DNA from: Hymenopus coronatus
Taxonomy: Eukaryota; Arthropoda; Insecta; Mantodea; Hymenopodidae
Assembly (NCBI GenBank): GCA_030762935.1
Contig: CM060898.1
Coordinates: forward strand, 96,888,781 to 96,952,780
Reading direction: 5' to 3'
DNA length: 64,000 nucleotides
Part shown: positions 56,501 through 61,200 of the stretch, piece after piece
How positions within the stretch are numbered: position 1 is the first letter of the stretch
How the letters are laid out: the number at the start of each line of letters is the position of its first letter
Notes under the pieces: model-generated
What the model was told of the DNA's origin: nothing
Seen by the model: the letters and a program-made list of their open reading frames with translations, nothing else
Databases searched by the model: none
Translations under genes and position numbers: made by a program

Positions 56501-59500
56501 AAGGTCAATAAAAAATAAAAGAATTTGAGTCGGTTTTTGTAACACAAGCATCACTTATTTTTACTAACTGGGACCAGGTTCAGGTAACTTGTTCCCATTT
56601 TCAACCCTTAATTCCAACTAAATCTTTCTTCGTTGGCATCAACGATGGGGGTAGTGGTGTATTAATTGAGGAGACATCTGTTACTGGATCTATGAACTTC
56701 CAGAGGTTTCTGCATGGTGGCAAATCAAAATTCATGATATGGCTCTTTTTCTTCATGATGTAGATCTTCTCCCAGACATCTAATTCTGTGGGTTTATAAG
56801 CTGGTTTTAACAGTTTTATATTCGGTGTGATTTCATGTCCTGATGTCAAAAAATGATGGGCAACTGCTGACTTTTCTATTTGTTTGTATTTTAAAGGAAC
56901 ACATGACAAACCTAAAATTGTTCCCAAAGTAATGTACTTCTGAAGTATGTACTTATTTAGTAAACGTTACTTCCAAGGCAATTTACTCCAAGATAGTGCA
57001 TACTATCCTTAGACTTAAGGATAGTATGCAATCAAGGTTTAACGAGGTAAAATATGGACTTCACCATGATGGAGAGTTATTTGTGGGGCATCAATGGCAG
57101 TAAAAAGTTGTAAAGGGTTTTACCATGGTTAAATCTGAATGACTGTTATCATGCTTTTCATTGATTGTCGATCACTTGTGTGATAATGTAAAATAATGGA
57201 ATGGTATAGATTAGAATTCTCAACCTAAAGCGATACTCCATTTTTGCCAATGAATGCATCTGAATAAAGTTACGGTCTGACTGGTACTTTGTAGTTTTTA
57301 ATGTTTACTTCTTCTGCAACAGGTGTCTTAAATATCCTAATGAAGTGTTAACAAAAATTTACACAAATCTCAGCATTATATTACTTGAAGCATGGTTCCA
57401 AGAATAATACATAAATTAAGGGAGTAATGAATGGATTTGGTGATATTGTTACATCTTCAAGCATGCTTGGATACTTAATGTTTAGAGAAACTGTAAACAT
57501 ATTTTCTGCACTAGAGTTCCTTAATTAGAAAATAAAAGATGAGATTCTACCAGAAAACTGATTCAAGTTTATTGAAACGACTTTATAGACTGAAAAGTTC
57601 TATATAGATTAAACCAAAATGAGTTAAAAACCAGATTCAAAGAACACTTCAGATATGTTAAATTCAAACAGGAGGACAAATCACCAGTAACATTTTACTT
57701 TTGGAAAGAAAACTATAATGCAGATTCAAATCTGAAACTACTAAAAAGCATAACAAGCCAAAATGAACTCATGTGGGAAAACATCTTAATATGGAAACAT
57801 AAAAACTGCCTCATAAACTTTAGAATCCAGCCAGTTGACAGTCTTGTGAAGGAGTTCATCTTTCCACTGCCAAGTGGGAGACTGTGAGGAACTTCAACCA
57901 GCAGCAGCAGTAGGATCCCTGAGGTTAAAAATGGAAACAATGGCTCCCGAAACTAGTCCCTCATACATAAAAATGTGACATAGTGTAAAAACCGACTCCA
58001 CAAATATACTTATAAAGTTTGGATTCATTAACTGCATAGTAATCTAGTAACCTACTGAGGTAAGAGCCAAAATTAGAAGTTATCATTGAGGTGTGGTGAT
58101 ACTGTGTACACCTTGTATTCAGAGGTTCTGAGTTCTAATTTTTTTTTGTTTTCCTTTTTCCTGTCTCTCTCTTTCGAAGATGAAAGTCAACTAAGCTAAA
58201 TAGAACTTCAACCACATGCAAAGAGAGGGGGCAAACAAAAACTGATGCATTCCATTCATATGGCTCTCTCTACCTGTTCTGCGAACAAACTGTTCTTACA
58301 AAAGATTATTCTTTTATGTACATCATGCTAAACAAGAAAAAACATTAGCAGAAATGAATTTATTACTTGAATGGATAAAGAGATTGAAAAATTCAATGCC
58401 ATAGCTGGGATTTGAACCACAAATCTCCTGGTCTCTAGCAGGTCACTCTAACCACCGAGCTACCATGGCAACATGCCAGGATGGCATTAATTCCTCAACT
58501 GACTTGCATACTTTCTAGTAGGCCACTAAACTGATATCAAATTATTTTAAGATGACAAACTCCAATGGCAAATTTACAATGTCATAAGTAATTTAAATCC
58601 CGGGCTTCATAGTTTAGCCAACTATTATGTCAATTAGCGTTAATTTTGTTTTTTTCACACAAGCCATGTGTAGAACAGGAGTTGGATAGATAGATTCAAA
58701 CTGAAAAATTCATTGCCTTAGCCAGGATTTGATTTGAACCATGGTTCACCTGGTCTCTAGCAAGTCACTCTAACCACTGAGCTAACATGCAACATGCTGG
58801 CATAGCATTAAGTACCTCAACTGACTCACATGTTTTCTCAGTAAACCACATAGGGTGATCTCAATTAAATTTAGATGACATACCCCAATGGTGACTTACA
58901 ATGTCATAGGTACTTTAAGTATCGGGCTTCATAGTTCAGCCAACTATTATGATCAATTACTGTTAATTTATTGTTTTTTCACTATTATAATCTATTAGTA
59001 TTAATTTATTGTTTTTTCATACAAGTTGTGTGCAGGACAGGAATTGGACATATACAGTTGGACTGAAAAATTCAATGCCATAGCTGAGATTTGAATAACA
59101 GATCTCCCAGTCTCTAGCTGGTCGCTCTAACCACTTAGATATTGCACAAGACATTGCAAGTTGCCATTGGAGTATGTCATCTCAAAATTATTTGAGATCA
59201 CTTTATATGGTTTACCAGGAAACAAGCGAGTCAATTGAGGAATTTATACCAGCATGTTGCCATGAACTGACTCTATCCTGTCCTACACACAGCTTGTGTG
59301 AAAACAACAATAAATTAATACTGATTTATTACTTGTTTAGTTCCAAGCAGAAGGGAAATAAGGATTACACTAAGCTAAAGCAATAGTCAAATCTTTTAAA
59401 AGCTGGTCGTTATTTGAACAATTGAAGTTCAGTTTGCTTTTCATGGCCAACAGTAAAACTAAAAAGAGATGAAATGAAAGGTGACTTCCTGATTGAGAAA

Positions 59501-60014
59501 AGTTATGTAGTGTAAAACTGAAACCAATACACAGAATATCTTAAAAACGGTCAACTCTACAAAAAAAAAAAAAAAAAAAAAAATGATGATGCAAGGAACA
59601 CGTCAGGAATGAGCAAAGAGATAGAGGAGGGGGCAAGAAAGGTTATATCACCAAGGAAGGAAGATGAGCAGGAGAAGTGAAGAGGAATGGAAACAATTGC
59701 CTTTTAAACATGTTCAGTAATTCTTGGTAAAAGAGAAGATAAGATTAATTAAAACTTACTTTTCTTATCATGGAAGTTTGGAAACAGTGTTGTTATATTT
59801 ATTTTACTTGACAATGGGACGATATCAAATTAAATTAAACATTAGTTTTGAAATATATAATATAAAAAATAGCACACACCGTTTTTACACCACGAATATC
59901 AAGACCTCTGGCAGCTACATCAGTTGCCACAAGAACATCTAGTTCTTCATCCTTGAACTTCCTGAGGGCTTCCAGTCTTTGTGGTTGTGTCAAATTACCA
60001 TGAAGCTCACCAAC
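31811..60014 (-). CDS. DDX27: DDX27 (Drs1-type DEAD-box RNA helicase), C-terminal 310 residues, six exons; 5' part outside window
   Basis: CDS join on the minus strand: 60014-59880, 55765-55588, 49286-49092, 43788-43549, 41496-41415, 31913-31811 (933 nt, 310 codons plus TGA). Every junction has AG acceptor and GT donor and the phases match (0, 1, 1, 1, 2). The first two exons hold the second half of helicase domain 2, including the QxxR motif, [11 protein letters not shown] and [11 protein letters not shown]. The next exons give a coiled basic tail with the PRSWFQT block typical of DDX27/Drs1, then a lysine-rich nucleolar-type tail ending in KKRKR. The family is known to act in the nucleolus in 60S subunit assembly. 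The Q motif, DEAD box and SAT motif must lie beyond 64000. The introns are full of transposons, but no exon seen is disrupted. Confidence 0.92.
31914..32825. other. DDX27 last-intron sequence with A39 run
   Basis: Intronic. A 39-nt poly(A) run at 32473-32511 may mark the end of an old retroposed copy, but no body was recognised. Confidence 0.45.
32828..33236 (-). mobile_element. Two Penelope-like element 3' ends in tandem
   Basis: On the minus strand, 33236-33000 matches the 3' end at 57770-58000: AGCAGCAGTCAAAGCCCCAG, then a hairpin GGAAGC/GCTTCC (33077-33092), AAACTAGTCCCT and TTAAAAACTAACTCC. It is followed by a second end (32995-32828) with its own GAGA/TCTC hairpin and AAAACACATCTT. Only noncoding 3' parts remain. 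Confidence 0.5.
33378..33677 (-). mobile_element. SINE-3: tRNA-derived SINE with 13-bp TSD
   Basis: The 5' end is at 33677. The head CCGTGGTGTAATGGTTACCA (box A) and GCGGGTTCAAACCCGG (box B), the body TTCCTTCGGAAGGGAAGTAA and GCCGTTGGTCCC, and the tail ...CATAAATAAAATG are all seen on the minus strand. The duplication TTACCTCAATTAA at 33365-33377 and 33678-33690 is perfect. The GGGAAGTAAAGCCGTTGGTC core resembles a widespread metazoan SINE domain. Confidence 0.85.
34698..35981 (+). CDS. LINE-A ORF1 protein with N-terminal 2A-like motif, coiled coil and RRM-type region
   Basis: 427 codons from ATG at 34698 to TAG at 35979-35981. Residues 31-48 are hydrophobic ([14 protein letters not shown]) and run straight into GGIEVNPGP (G55/P56 the presumed 2A break). 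Residues about 60-115 are a charged coiled coil. Residues about 116-235 contain [50 protein letters not shown] and [12 protein letters not shown], the RRM plus C-terminal-domain pattern of type II ORF1 RNA chaperones. The last 190 residues are S/T/E/R-rich and disordered, without a CCHC knuckle. It would bind the element RNA as an RNP. The terminal TAG is in frame with ORF2. Confidence 0.85.
   Translation: MGVDITVYRARIGQFRKVKLVNSKHSFGEKMTNILVLASVITLLLVIGGIEVNPGPADIITMLENLTEKMNKIEGMEQRIGKQLEKMAIDIKEDVRVEVQEARREVEMVKERMERLEERERRFNLVFTGVKERRYKWPAEEILEITKEKLNLELYRWEIIEAYRVGRQLGKRTIIVKFATAQLVHEVLKRAKKLKGTDIFINKDLSPKKRALQRNLVQKMKEARAQGRRAYIRNFQLWIDGEKTSHLDKKELREPQSGTEEITQQMSTPTLGSTTGRSKSKQKGMDVGEDSESVCWNRNLPVSMDMRTAYADRTSSNLPTREITADEEMTSTEEATGGGATRVTSPRKIVSPRRGEVIAARNLAAKGKKAWQQSSGENTEGEEDNIISSEHGSVLVLDRNKTISSREGIQLRSKRTLETFRFRLGSQ
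34839..34865 (+). other. 2A-like ribosome-skipping motif (GGIEVNPGP)
   Basis: Codons 48-56 of ORF1. The 2A consensus is D-[V/I]-E-x-N-P-G-P. Here the Asp is Gly, while the sister copy at 24183-24206 retains Asp (DAEINPGP). The upstream hydrophobic helix also fits 2A context. 2A-like motifs at ORF N-termini are established in some CR1/L2/Ingi-type LINEs. Activity here is inference. Confidence 0.7.
35982..38269 (+). pseudogene. LINE-A ORF2 (endonuclease-RT-zinc finger), internally deleted
   Basis: The endonuclease part, in the same frame as ORF1, starts straight after [31 protein letters not shown] (catalytic Glu), [15 protein letters not shown] (catalytic GDFN). It has no ATG before the domain. 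Near 36555 a deletion joins RYSKDKIVD to [20 protein letters not shown] in another frame. The RT then runs to 38269 (546 codons from 36629): [12 protein letters not shown] (A), [19 protein letters not shown] (B), [10 protein letters not shown] (C; FADD at 37094-37105), [15 protein letters not shown] (D), and a C-terminal [17 protein letters not shown] finger. No RNase H domain. RT and finger residues look intact. Confidence 0.85.
38850..39035 (-). mobile_element. SINE-1 fragment, minus strand
   Basis: The plus strand shows the inverse of the SINE-1 body (TGACACTGATGATACATGAA, CGGAGAAAACCCACC, ATCTCACATGCAGTCCTTT) and the inverse box B region GGGATCGAACCTGAGCCATC, with a truncated head. Confidence 0.7.
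39050..39310 (+). mobile_element. Penelope-like element 3' end
   Basis: TCACATGGGAAAACATCTTA (encoding WENILIW) and CTCATAAACTTTGAAATCC match the copy at 57770-58000. A degenerate hairpin (39217-39232), AAACTAGTCCCTCATACATA and TAAAAACTGACTCTACAAAT follow. Only the C-terminal tail and 3' UTR remain. Confidence 0.6.
39456..39600 (-). repeat. RepA copy 12, 5' end only
   Basis: Inverse of the RepA 5' end: TTTTTGGATTCAGGGTGTAT, AAATTTTTGGGTGCAATACA, ACCTTCTCTGCACACTATGT. About 145 bp. Confidence 0.65.
39600..40520 (+). mobile_element. Decayed mariner transposase (DD34D type)
   Basis: Reading order: [20 protein letters not shown] (HTH), [12 protein letters not shown] (the LGM..V.AK(F/W)VP linker of mariners), [12 protein letters not shown] (first Asp), [20 protein letters not shown] with GQTVN (second block), [11 protein letters not shown] (HDNAPAH, second catalytic Asp), and RPGPTDFFF (third Asp region). 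Stop codons and frameshifts lie between the blocks. Its N-terminus and left TIR are missing; it abuts a RepA 5' end. Confidence 0.8.
40521..41410. other. DDX27 intron; no other gene recognised
   Basis: AT-rich. The open stretch at 40669-40917 has no recognised domain. Confidence 0.35.
41415..41496 (-). CDS. DDX27: DDX27 exon e
   Basis: 82 nt, phase 1 to 2. It reads [20 protein letters not shown] followed by AKRMRY and matches the vertebrate DDX27 segment before the last basic tail (SxFxxxLT...SxxA). The acceptor is cttttcag and the donor is GA|gtgagt. It is too short to show as an open reading frame and was found by phase matching. Confidence 0.88.
42327..42735 (+). pseudogene. DUF4817-like helix-turn-helix ORF remnant (transposon-derived)
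   Basis: The plus strand reads [20 protein letters not shown] followed, after stops, by [20 protein letters not shown]. This is the 'A..Y..RFP.R.HP...' plus 'RT...E..VL..VE..P' pattern of DUF4817-type DNA-binding domains found in many arthropod transposon-derived ORFs. One in-frame stop and a frameshift. It sits in the intron between DDX27 exons d and e. Confidence 0.5.
42750..42785. repeat. Perfect 14-bp inverted repeat
   Basis: TTGTAATTTACGCC / GGCGTAAATTACAA with an 8-nt loop, immediately followed by a SINE-like 3' end (TTGGCTCCCTGACAGGCTTC, 42820-42940) that also ends the SINE at 25731-26112. Confidence 0.6.
42800..42960 (+). mobile_element. SINE 3' fragment (composite family)
   Basis: TTCTCCATTCTGTTTTTTGT, GTTGGCTCCCTGACAGGCTT and CATTCGCTTGTAAGTCCTAT match the 3' half of the 25.7-kb SINE. 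Ends in an A12 tail. Confidence 0.6.
43549..43788 (-). CDS. DDX27: DDX27 exon d: lysine-rich tail
   Basis: 240 nt, phase 1 to 1. Very basic: [15 protein letters not shown], then [15 protein letters not shown], then [20 protein letters not shown]. This matches the DDX27 pattern of a Lys-rich block followed by a 'TAEER' helix. The acceptor is gttccaacag and the donor G|gtatgc. The open frame runs past both splice sites by chance. Confidence 0.9.
43789..44130. other. DDX27 intron, no other feature
   Basis: Between exon c/d intron start and RepA copy 13; AT-rich, nothing recognised. Confidence 0.35.
44135..44706 (-). repeat. RepA copy 13, 3' third deleted
   Basis: Inverse of RepA from AAAAATCTGACTTG to the 5' end CATATAGAGAAAGTAAAAA. 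The usual GT stretch is here an ACAG microsatellite (about 44520-44548). Confidence 0.75.
44752..45615 (+). repeat. RepA copy 14
   Basis: Full-length plus copy starting TTTTTACTTTCTCTACACG and ending GTAGAGAAAGTCATGTGAAT...CAGATTTTT. It sits 46 bp from copy 13 in the opposite orientation. Confidence 0.8.
45616..48035. repeat. DDX27 intron with low-copy repeats, no gene
   Basis: 45690-45860 is related to 26900-27040. 46120-46210 and 46345-46435 look like two units of a ~220-bp tandem repeat (GGTGGTGGGCTACTGATGTA / GGTGGTGGGGGAACTGACAT, each followed by AAGGAAGCTGAAAA-like text). The rest is AT-rich and unassigned. Confidence 0.4.
48040..48840 (+). mobile_element. Second decayed mariner transposase
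   Basis: [20 protein letters not shown] with MVNKE, then [15 protein letters not shown] (mariner PHPPYSPDLAP(C)D block with the third catalytic Asp), [31 protein letters not shown] and DHLQGD near the C-terminus. The N-terminal third and HTH are not recognisable. Multiple stops. Confidence 0.75.
49092..49286 (-). CDS. DDX27: DDX27 exon c: C-terminal extension with PRSWFQT block
   Basis: 195 nt, phase 1 to 1. After the split Asp codon it reads [20 protein letters not shown], a charged helical, coiled-coil-like stretch, then ...[17 protein letters not shown]. The SWFQT block following a long helix is a hallmark of DDX27 orthologues. Acceptor tttctcccag and donor A|gtaagt are strong. Confidence 0.92.
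49712..49794 (+). mobile_element. 83-bp LINE-A 3' end insertion with 11-bp TSD
   Basis: GAGCCAGGGCTGAACACCGG, TCATATTCACCTGTATAAAG, CTTAGCATAAATAAAT and (AAAT)n are nearly identical to the 3' UTR end of LINE-A copy 1. ATATTTTGAAC flanks it at 49701-49711 and 49795-49805. A minimal 5'-truncated insertion. Confidence 0.85.
49806..50070. other. DDX27 intron, nothing else recognised
   Basis: AT-rich; contains TTTGATTTGATTT repeats at about 49947-49962. Confidence 0.3.
50075..50430 (-). mobile_element. SINE-3 family copy, minus strand
   Basis: The plus strand shows the inverse body (TTTACTTCCCCTCTGAAGGA, AAGTCTGAAAAAATTCACC) and the inverse tRNA head (GGCTTTAAACCTGCAACCTT ... TAGCCACTACACCATGAAGG). 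More diverged than 33378-33677. Confidence 0.7.
50443..50658. mobile_element. Penelope-like inverted-repeat module (216 bp) with 12-bp TSD and hammerhead-like motif
   Basis: A near-perfect palindrome spans 50477-50661 (90-bp arms, 5-nt spacer ACTGA, centre 50569), plus a 34-nt unpaired extension on the left. AATAATTATCTA flanks it at 50431-50442 and 50659-50670. Each arm carries CTGAAGA, a 7-bp stem GAGGAAG/CTTCTTC, GAAAC and, 6 nt on, GTC (50577-50617 on the plus strand; mirror copy on the minus strand). This layout matches hammerhead motifs described in Penelope terminal repeats. Confidence 0.65.
51170..51540 (+). pseudogene. Possible piggyBac-like transposase C-terminus
   Basis: The plus strand reads [20 protein letters not shown], then [20 protein letters not shown] and [11 protein letters not shown], stop (TGA). 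The CxxCY...A.....YRxYC pattern resembles the Cys-rich ribbon after some piggyBac-like DDE domains. The TGA sits where the next Cys codon is expected. Only the tail is recognisable, so this is tentative. Confidence 0.35.
51913..52194 (+). pseudogene. Coiled-coil ORF fragment made of two 132-bp (44-codon) tandem units
   Basis: 94 open codons. Units start at about 51932 and 52063 and share LLDxRxxxxHQLKELN followed by (C)ENKQ/CKTK. High E/K/Q/R content predicts a coiled coil. No start context and no splice sites were established. It may be part of a retroelement ORF1-like protein, because the next ORF resembles a LINE C-terminus. Confidence 0.4.
52251..52505 (+). pseudogene. Possible LINE ORF2 C-terminal tail
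   Basis: 84 open codons with [14 protein letters not shown] and [17 protein letters not shown]. The 'xKxYNxLPxxIK...F...L...L..KxYYSxxEYL' pattern ends many non-LTR reverse transcriptases. No RT domain remains upstream. Confidence 0.4.
52510..53875. other. DDX27 intron, no gene recognised
   Basis: AT-rich sequence with no supported feature on either strand. Confidence 0.35.
53909..54632 (-). pseudogene. Penelope-like RT-EN linker and GIY-YIG endonuclease, frameshifted
   Basis: Minus strand: 54632-54270 gives the linker up to [10 protein letters not shown] 2-bp deletion relative to the plus copy (GACTGAAAAA versus GACTGTGAAAAA) shifts the frame, and 54325-53909 continues with [20 protein letters not shown], the [17 protein letters not shown] block and a [12 protein letters not shown] tail. 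YIG and the following Arg (TKRNIKTR) are intact. In this family the endonuclease nicks target DNA for priming. Confidence 0.75.
54640..55028 (+). pseudogene. Penelope-like GIY-YIG endonuclease, inverted copy
   Basis: Plus strand: [20 protein letters not shown] with [39 protein letters not shown] and the same proline/threonine tail to TGA at 55026-55028. YIG has become YIS, the two copies otherwise being almost identical. The open frame extends leftwards to 54390 through antisense sequence of the other copy, so that N-terminal part is not a real protein. Confidence 0.75.
55086..55585. other. DDX27 intron, nothing else recognised
   Basis: AT-rich; no supported feature. Confidence 0.35.
55588..55765 (-). 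CDS. DDX27: DDX27 exon b: helicase domain 2, motif VI
   Basis: 178 nt, phase 0 to 1. It starts [16 protein letters not shown] and carries motif [13 protein letters not shown], the arginine-finger region that contacts ATP, then ends ...RIIPP plus one base. The acceptor is a good tttttttccag. The donor G|gttggt is weak (no purine at +3, no G at +5), but phase and homology leave no better site. Confidence 0.93.
55770..56510. other. DDX27 intron, nothing else recognised
   Basis: AT-rich; the minus-strand open stretch at 55854-56126 shows no known domain. Confidence 0.35.
56515..56930 (-). mobile_element. Penelope-like element 3' part, minus strand
   Basis: Minus-strand reading [58 protein letters not shown]: the C-terminal part of a GIY-YIG domain and its tail, parallel to the 54-kb copy but from a different family. 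It ends in noncoding sequence with a weak GGGAAC hairpin (about 56583-56595) and AAAAACCGACTC. Confidence 0.7.
56997..57030. repeat. Perfect 15-bp inverted repeat
   Basis: TGCATACTATCCTTA and its exact inverse separated by GACT. No flanking duplication is obvious. Confidence 0.7.
57590..58010 (+). mobile_element. Penelope-like element 3' part, plus strand
   Basis: Reads [40 protein letters not shown], then [18 protein letters not shown], aligning with the GIY-YIG C-terminus at 54 kb. The 3' UTR has AAAAATGGAAACAATGGCTC, CGAAACTAGTCCCTCATACA and GTAAAAACCGACTCC. Stops and a frameshift are present. Confidence 0.7.
58236..59565 (-). repeat. RepA copy 15, split by SINE-4 cluster
   Basis: 3' end at 58236-58360 (GCATTCCATTCATATGGCTC ...TTATTACTTG) and continuation at 59320-59565 (TTATTACTTGTTTAGTTCCA ... 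ACGGTCAACTCTAC), ending at an A23 run (59561-59583). The repeated TTTATTACTTG at both break points may be the insertion duplication. The 5' half is missing. Confidence 0.7.
58365..59315 (-). mobile_element. SINE-4: cluster of three tRNA-derived units in tandem
   Basis: Minus sense. Each unit has a tRNA-like head (e.g. TAGCTCGGTGGTTAGAGTGA as box A and GTGGTTCAAATCCC as box B in unit 1) followed by TATGGCATTGAATTTTTCA. Heads lie near 58385-58475, 58700-58790 and 59065-59145, giving spacings of about 315 and 364 bp. Units share TACAATGTCATA and GGGCTTCATAGTT blocks. The tandem layout is unusual for SINEs. Confidence 0.65.
59880..60014 (-). CDS. DDX27: DDX27 exon a: helicase domain 2, motifs IVa-V
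   Basis: 135 nt, phase 0 at both ends. It reads [10 protein letters not shown], then [10 protein letters not shown] (QxxR motif), then [16 protein letters not shown] (motif V). The acceptor is ...ccatattag and the donor is ACG|gtgtgt. The exon encoding the preceding domain-2 strand was not found between 60015 and 64000, so the upstream intron is at least 4 kb. Confidence 0.93.
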
Positions 60015-60860
60015 CTAATATGGATGTCAATGTAAAATTAACTTATACATTGTTAGCAGAAAGAAAAAGAAATACTGATGCAATCAACAACATGAAATAT
60101 CATTTGTAATGTGAGTTCAAAGTCCATAAACTATAATGTAAGCACTACTTTTCTCTGTAATGTATTTATTTACTTGAAGCCTGAACATTTACTTTGCTTT
60201 AAATATCATTCTTCTTAATTTATTTGGTGTAATAGCAATTTTAGTTAGTGTATTGTAATGGTACAGAGTTAGATTCAAATGCTACATCAAGTCTCCTTTT
60301 ATGTTCAAATTGGTTCACTTGATACGTAAAATGCTGACAAAGCTATGCTTTAGCTTATAATTATACTCTTGTCAAAGTGGCATACATGCAGATGGTTCTT
60401 CAGATAAACAATGGATACAGCTATGCTCGAAGAGCCAAATTTACAATATCATTATAATAGAACTTAGAAGCTCATGCCAGAATTAAGCAGGTAAAGTTGT
60501 GCAATATTTATAAATTCTTACTCTCCAGTAGGGGAACCCTACTCTCAGGGCATACCTATGATAAATTAACTAAGGGGTTTAGATCTGAGATATAAGTATG
60601 TTCTTTTGCAGGAACCCTTCCTTTTCTATGGTACTAGCTCTTTCTAGCCCTCTAGTTTCCATCCCACTCTAAACCTAACTTACACCACCCCTCCCTAGGT
60701 GTAACCCTCCCTCTTGGGGTGTTACACTATTTCTTTGTACACACAAGCCTTCCTCTTTATGAACAGAGAGAGCTGGTTACAATAATGTCAGAGTTCATCT
60801 GAAAATGTACTGAGTAATTAAGAGTAAAAACATAGATTACACTCAAGATTCACTCTGAAA
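60015..60860. other. DDX27 intron, nothing else recognised
   Basis: AT-rich, with a slightly C-rich patch at 60650-60730. No supported gene. Confidence 0.35.
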
Positions 60861-60867
60861 TAAAATA

Positions 60868-61200
60868 ACTTACTTTGGACATATTTTGGTGGCTATTGCC
60901 ACCATTTTCAATGGAGATTCATTGATGAACTCATGGTAGTGGCCTGTGGAGGTCTCTCTTCTGGATAGATGAATTTTGAGATGAGTCCATTTGTTTGTGG
61001 GATGTCAAAATTTATGACCTTGTTTTTTAAAATTAATAGATTTTCCCAAACTGTTAATCCAACTGGATTCTGCACTAATTTTAATAACTTGGGCTCACTG
61101 TGAAAATTTTGGTTTTGAGTCCAAAAATGACGTGCTACAGCTGAATTATCTGTCAGTTTATATTTTAAATATTTTTCCTTTAATACAGCTTTTGGGGTTA
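60868..61200 (-). mobile_element. Penelope-like element 3' part, minus strand
   Basis: Reads DNSAVARHFWTQNQNFHSEP, KLLKLVQNPVGLTVWENLL and NKVINFDIPQTNGLISKFI. A perfect GGTGGC/GCCACC hairpin at 60888-60903 follows. Same order as the other Penelope ends. Confidence 0.65.
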
